64,000 nucleotides of DNA, from positions 118,227,413 to 118,291,412 of the forward strand of contig CM077593.1 in the NCBI GenBank assembly GCA_039654915.1. Direction: 5' to 3'. Shown in pieces: positions 60,430 through 64,000 of the stretch (the first letter of the stretch is position 1; every line of letters begins with the position of its first letter). The DNA comes from Aquilaria yunnanensis. Taxonomy: Eukaryota > Streptophyta > Magnoliopsida > Malvales > Thymelaeaceae. A program made the translations under genes and the position numbers. The notes under the pieces were generated by a model that searched no databases, had not been told where the DNA came from, and saw nothing but the letters and a program-made list of their open reading frames with translations.

Positions 60430-61245
60430 ATGCATGGAACATCATAATAATTTTACTTATAAGCATGGCACAGTCATAACAATAATATTAGTAATAATAA
60501 TTATAATAATAATTACAATAATAATAAGTATAATAATTATTATAATAACAATAATAATATTAATAAGACTTAAAAAAATACAAATACTAATTATACATAA
60601 TTATTATAATAATTATTGAAGCATGTACAATAATACCCATAGTAATTAAATTTCACTAAAAATAATACCCATAATAATAATGATAAAAATAATGTATTTA
60701 ATTAATTATTATTATTACATCATAATAATTATGCTTATATGCATGGCACAGTCATACTAATAATACTACTAATAATAATAATTATTATTATATAAGAATA
60801 ATATTTATACTACTTAAAAAATACAAATAGTAATAATAAATAATAATTAAATTAATTATAAAACAAAGTACAATAATACCAATAGTACTTAAATTTGAGT
60901 AATATTAATACCCATAATAATACTGATAGTAATAATAATACCCATAATAATTCTGCTACTAGTTATGTATATTATTATTATTATTATATCATAATTATTA
61001 TACTCATATGCATGACACACTCATAATAATAATAATTAGAATAATAATTATAATTATTATATAAATAATAATCACTTTGAAAAAACTTAAAAAAATTCAA
61101 ATTGTAATTATACATAATAATTACAATAATTATAGAACCACTTACGATAATACCCATAGTACTTAAATTTGAGTAATAATAATACCCATAATAATACTGT
61201 TAGTAGTAATGTGTTTATATGCATGCCACATAATAATAAGAATTA
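60430..61245. repeat. AAT-rich tandem repeat, unit about 270 bases
   Basis: GCATGGCACAGTCAT or a close variant recurs at about 60463, 60741 and 61010, and a shorter form near 61221. Each is followed by AATAAT-type runs and then 'aatacccatagtacttaaattt'-like sequence (about 60630, 60872 and 61150). Confidence 0.55.
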
Positions 61246-61347
61246 TAATATTTGGGAAGGGTACGCCTGATTATTAATAGTTTCGTGATTGTGTTCTTTG
61301 ATGACAACATGACTCTTTTATATGAATAGGAACAGATTTAGTTTGTA

Positions 61348-64000
61348 ATGGAGTCGGGCCGTAGTTGGATGTACAGTAACCGTTTCTTGCCTGGCCGAAC
61401 GGGGTACACACAAGAGTGGGAGGATGGGGTTGATGAATTTATATCATTTGTTGTCTCTCATCCTGAAACAATGAGCGGGTTATGCATTCGCTATCCCTGT
61501 CGGAAGTGTAAGAATTTGTGATTTAAACAGTGTGACGAGGTTAGAGTTCATTTGTACAAATGGGTGTTTAAGCATTTTTACTTGAATTGGACGGCTCATG
61601 GAGAGCCATTTAATGTAGCATCAGATATAGACTCGAGTGTTTATGGCTTTGATCAGTTTGACTAGGGGTCTTTGATGAATCCATACGAAAAGATGGTATT
61701 AGATGCCGCTGGGCCTAATTTCTCATAATTTCTGGAAGACAATGTTGCGTAGCTAAATGAAAGTGCACAAAAATTTTTTAATCTATTGAATTTAGCATCA
61801 ACCCCTCTATAGGATGAGTGCGAAAATCATTCTGAGTTATCTGCTGCTGTCCGTCTTCTTAACCTTAAGTCTGAGTATCATATGTCACGAGCATGCTTTA
61901 ATGGCATTGCCCAACTGATGAAAGAAACTCAACCTACAGATAGTAAGATGCCATCAAATTGGTTTGAAACGAAGAAATTAGTTTTCCAGTTGGGCCTGTC
62001 TCACCAGAAGATTGACATCTGTGTTAATGATTGCATGTTGTTCTGGAAAGATGAAAGTAATCTTCGTGTTTGTACGTACTGTGGAAGTGAGAGATATAAG
62101 CCAAAAAAGGGTGGTGGAGGTAAAGATCGACCTAGAAAAACCATGCATTATTTACTACTAAGTCCTCGGCTTCAGCGCTTATTTGCGTCAATGTCAACAG
62201 CAGAGCAGATGAGTTGGCATAAGGAGCAAAAACAAATCCCAGGTGTTATAAAACATCCATCAGATGGTGAAGCTTGGAAACATTTTGATCGGACCTACCC
62301 ATGGTTTGCTTTGGAAGCATGAAATGTCCGATTGGGGTTGTGTGCCGATGGATTTACCCCTTTTGGACCATCTGGAAAACAATACTTTTGTTGGCCTGTT
62401 ATCGTTACTCCGTATAATTTGCCCCCTTGGATGTGCATGAGAAAACCCTATATGTTCCTTTCGTTGTTGATTCCAGGTCCACGTAGCCCAAATCATAAGA
62501 TTGATGTTTATCTACAACCTCTAATAGAAGAGCTACGACATCTGTGGTTTGATGGCATTGAAACATGGGATGTGTCATTGAAAGAAAATTTTATTCTGTG
62601 AGCAGCATTAATGTAGACCATAAATGACTTTCCGGCTTATGGCATGCTTTCAGGATGGATGACACATGGGCGATTGTCTTGCCCTATTTGTATGGGTGAA
62701 AGTAAGGCATTCCAACTTAAGTGTGGCGGAAAATTTTCTTTTTTCGATTGTCACCGGCAATTTCTTGGCCGAAACCACCCATATAGAAGAAATTGTACTT
62801 GTTTTAAAAAGGGGAAATCAGAGAAGTCATTGCCTCCCGAGCACTTATCAGGTGAGGCTATATTTGAAAGAATCTCCTGGATTCCATCAATTAGTAAAGA
62901 TGGTCCACAACATCGCCTGTGCGATTATGGGAAATCACATAATTGGACGAAGCGAAGCATTTTTTGGGAGTTACCATATTGGGCAACGAACTTAATCCGA
63001 CATAATCTTGATGTCATGCATATTGAAAAGAATGTGTTTGAGAATATATGGAATACTGTGATGGATGTTAAGAACAAAATGAAAGATAATGTTAAAGCAC
63101 GGAAGGACCTCGAAATTTATTGTAATTGGCCGGAGTTAAACATGGTTCCTCTTGATGATGGTCGTTCATTCAAACCAAAGGCGAGGTTCACATTTGATGT
63201 TAACCAAAAACAAGATGTGATCGCTTAGGTCAAATCTTTACAACTCTCAGATGGATATGCCTCGAATCTTGGGAGATGTGTTGCTACCTCTGGTTGCAAT
63301 ATGTATAGCATGAAGAGTCATGATTGCTATGTTATGATGCAAAGGCTTCTCCCCATTGCCCTTGAAGCGCTTCCCGAGAATATATGGAAGCCATTAATGG
63401 AGTTAAGCCTATTTTTTAGAGACTTGTGCTCTCCAGAGCTTCATGATAATCACTTGTTGGCGTTGGAGGTCAATATTCCAATTATAATTTGTAAGCTTGA
63501 GAGAATTTTTCCTCTCGGGTTTTTTGATGTCATGGAGCATCTCCCAGTTCACTTGCCATATGAAGCAAGGGTTGGAGGACCTGTTCAGTACCAATAGATG
63601 TATAAATTTGAGCGGTGCATGCATGACCTAAAAATGAAGGTTTCTAATACTGCTCATGTTGGGGGATTGATATGTGAAGCATACCTTATAGAGGAGACTT
63701 CCATCTTTTGCTCTTATTACTTTGAATCCTATGTTCCCTCCATGATGAACTGAGTACCGCGAAATGATGATGGTGGTCCTGTCCCATATAATGATGAGTT
63801 GTGGTCCATATTCACCTTTCCGGGACGTCTATATGGTGCATGTAGATATAGATTCCTCACGGATGATGAACTCAGACTTGCAACCACATACGTTCTTCTA
63901 AACTGTGCTGAGATCAGGCCCTATCTAAAATAAGTCATCGTTACTGATCATCCAGTACTTTGATTATTTTGAAGTTTAGTACTAATCATCTGACGAAACT
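61348..64000 (+). pseudogene. CACTA transposase (TNP2, Transposase_21 type), stop-riddled, truncated by window end
   Basis: From the ATG at 61348 a single frame reads to the window end without any frameshift but through twelve stops up to 63931 (61519, 61663, 61726, 61750, 61810, 62320, 62599, 62614, 63226, 63595, 63751, 63931). Order: transposase-associated domain (SWMYSNRF, GVDEFISFVVSHP, IRYPCRKCKN), Transposase_21 region (VFQLGLSHQKIDICVNDCML, CTYCGSERYKP, LRLFASM-type segment, LGLCADGFTPFG, TINDFPAYGMLSGWMTHG, LDVMHIEKNVFENI), DUF4218-like region (LPENIWKPLMELSLFFRDLC, DVMEHLPVHLPYEARVGG), then WSIFTFPGR. Stops sit at conserved residues: TGA for the arginine before NVRLGL, TAG for the tryptophan before TINDFPAYG. 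It is inactive as it stands. The family call is firm. Confidence 0.9.

Larger units (their letters stand above)
59024..64000 (+). mobile_element. CACTA (En/Spm) transposon, 5' part, runs off the window
   Basis: Starts CACTACTAAAAA at 59024, the diagnostic end of plant CACTA elements. A subterminal region (about 59040-59335) has at least eight repeats of the ACCAACG/CGTTGGTAA motif in both orientations, some as the palindrome ACCAACGGCTNNGCCGTTGGT. An AAT-rich region (60.02-61.25 kb) precedes a TNP2-type transposase relic from 61348. The 3' end and the right target site lie beyond the window. Confidence 0.9.

Noticed and set aside
1..64000. CRISPR arrays, operons, bacterial-type promoters or rRNA genes
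   Set aside because: None seen. Spliced genes and plant transposons show this is nuclear plant DNA, and the regular repeats present are microsatellites or TE arrays without spacer-repeat structure.

Overview
The window is eukaryotic nuclear DNA from a flowering plant, most likely a eudicot. The evidence is AT-rich sequence, GT-AG spliced genes with plant-type families (RABG3/Rab7 GTPase, plant poly(A)-binding protein, DUF1475 protein), and dense plant transposon families (hAT, CACTA, Mutator-like, Stowaway-like MITEs, Ty3/gypsy). The species cannot be named from the sequence alone. Single open frames mislead here, because every real gene is split by introns. I rebuilt five genes by joining exons at GT-AG sites with consistent phase; all five totals are multiples of three.

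Layout. 1-12.8 kb: gene-free AT-rich DNA with several small TIR elements, one carrying a gene-like insert, and a 30-base C homopolymer. 12.8-15.95 kb: decayed hAT transposon with a BED-finger transposase relic. 16.75-23.46 kb (minus strand): a five-exon plant gene of unknown function whose first exon has two in-frame stops. 23.5-37.9 kb: a second gene-free block with a Ty3/gypsy gag relic, LTR-like fragments, a SINE-like element, two TIR elements with possible captured sequence and hAT MITEs. 37.94-40.91 kb (plus): RABG3-type Rab7 GTPase, seven exons. 41.35-43.74 kb: a large near-palindromic Mutator-like foldback element. 44.34-48.33 kb (plus): a nine-exon DUF1475 membrane protein built from two repeated halves. 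49.49-53.57 kb (plus): poly(A)-binding protein, seven exons, with a TATA box and an A-rich leader. 53.99-55.02 kb (minus): MRNIP-like DNA-repair factor, convergent with the PABP gene. 55.3-58 kb: one MITE, then three head-to-tail diverged copies of a TIR element. 59.02 kb to the end: the 5' part of a CACTA transposon, with its TIR, subterminal repeats, AAT-repeat desert and a TNP2-type transposase relic that holds one frame despite at least twelve stops.

The five genes are ordinary housekeeping functions (vesicle traffic, mRNA translation/stability, DNA repair, two membrane proteins of unknown role) and do not form a pathway. I found no evidence of a novel multi-gene system. The unusual material is structural: the tandem TIR-element array, the nested foldback, the CACTA relic decayed only by substitutions, the exon-level duplication in the DUF1475 gene, and the stop-bearing first exon of the minus-strand gene.
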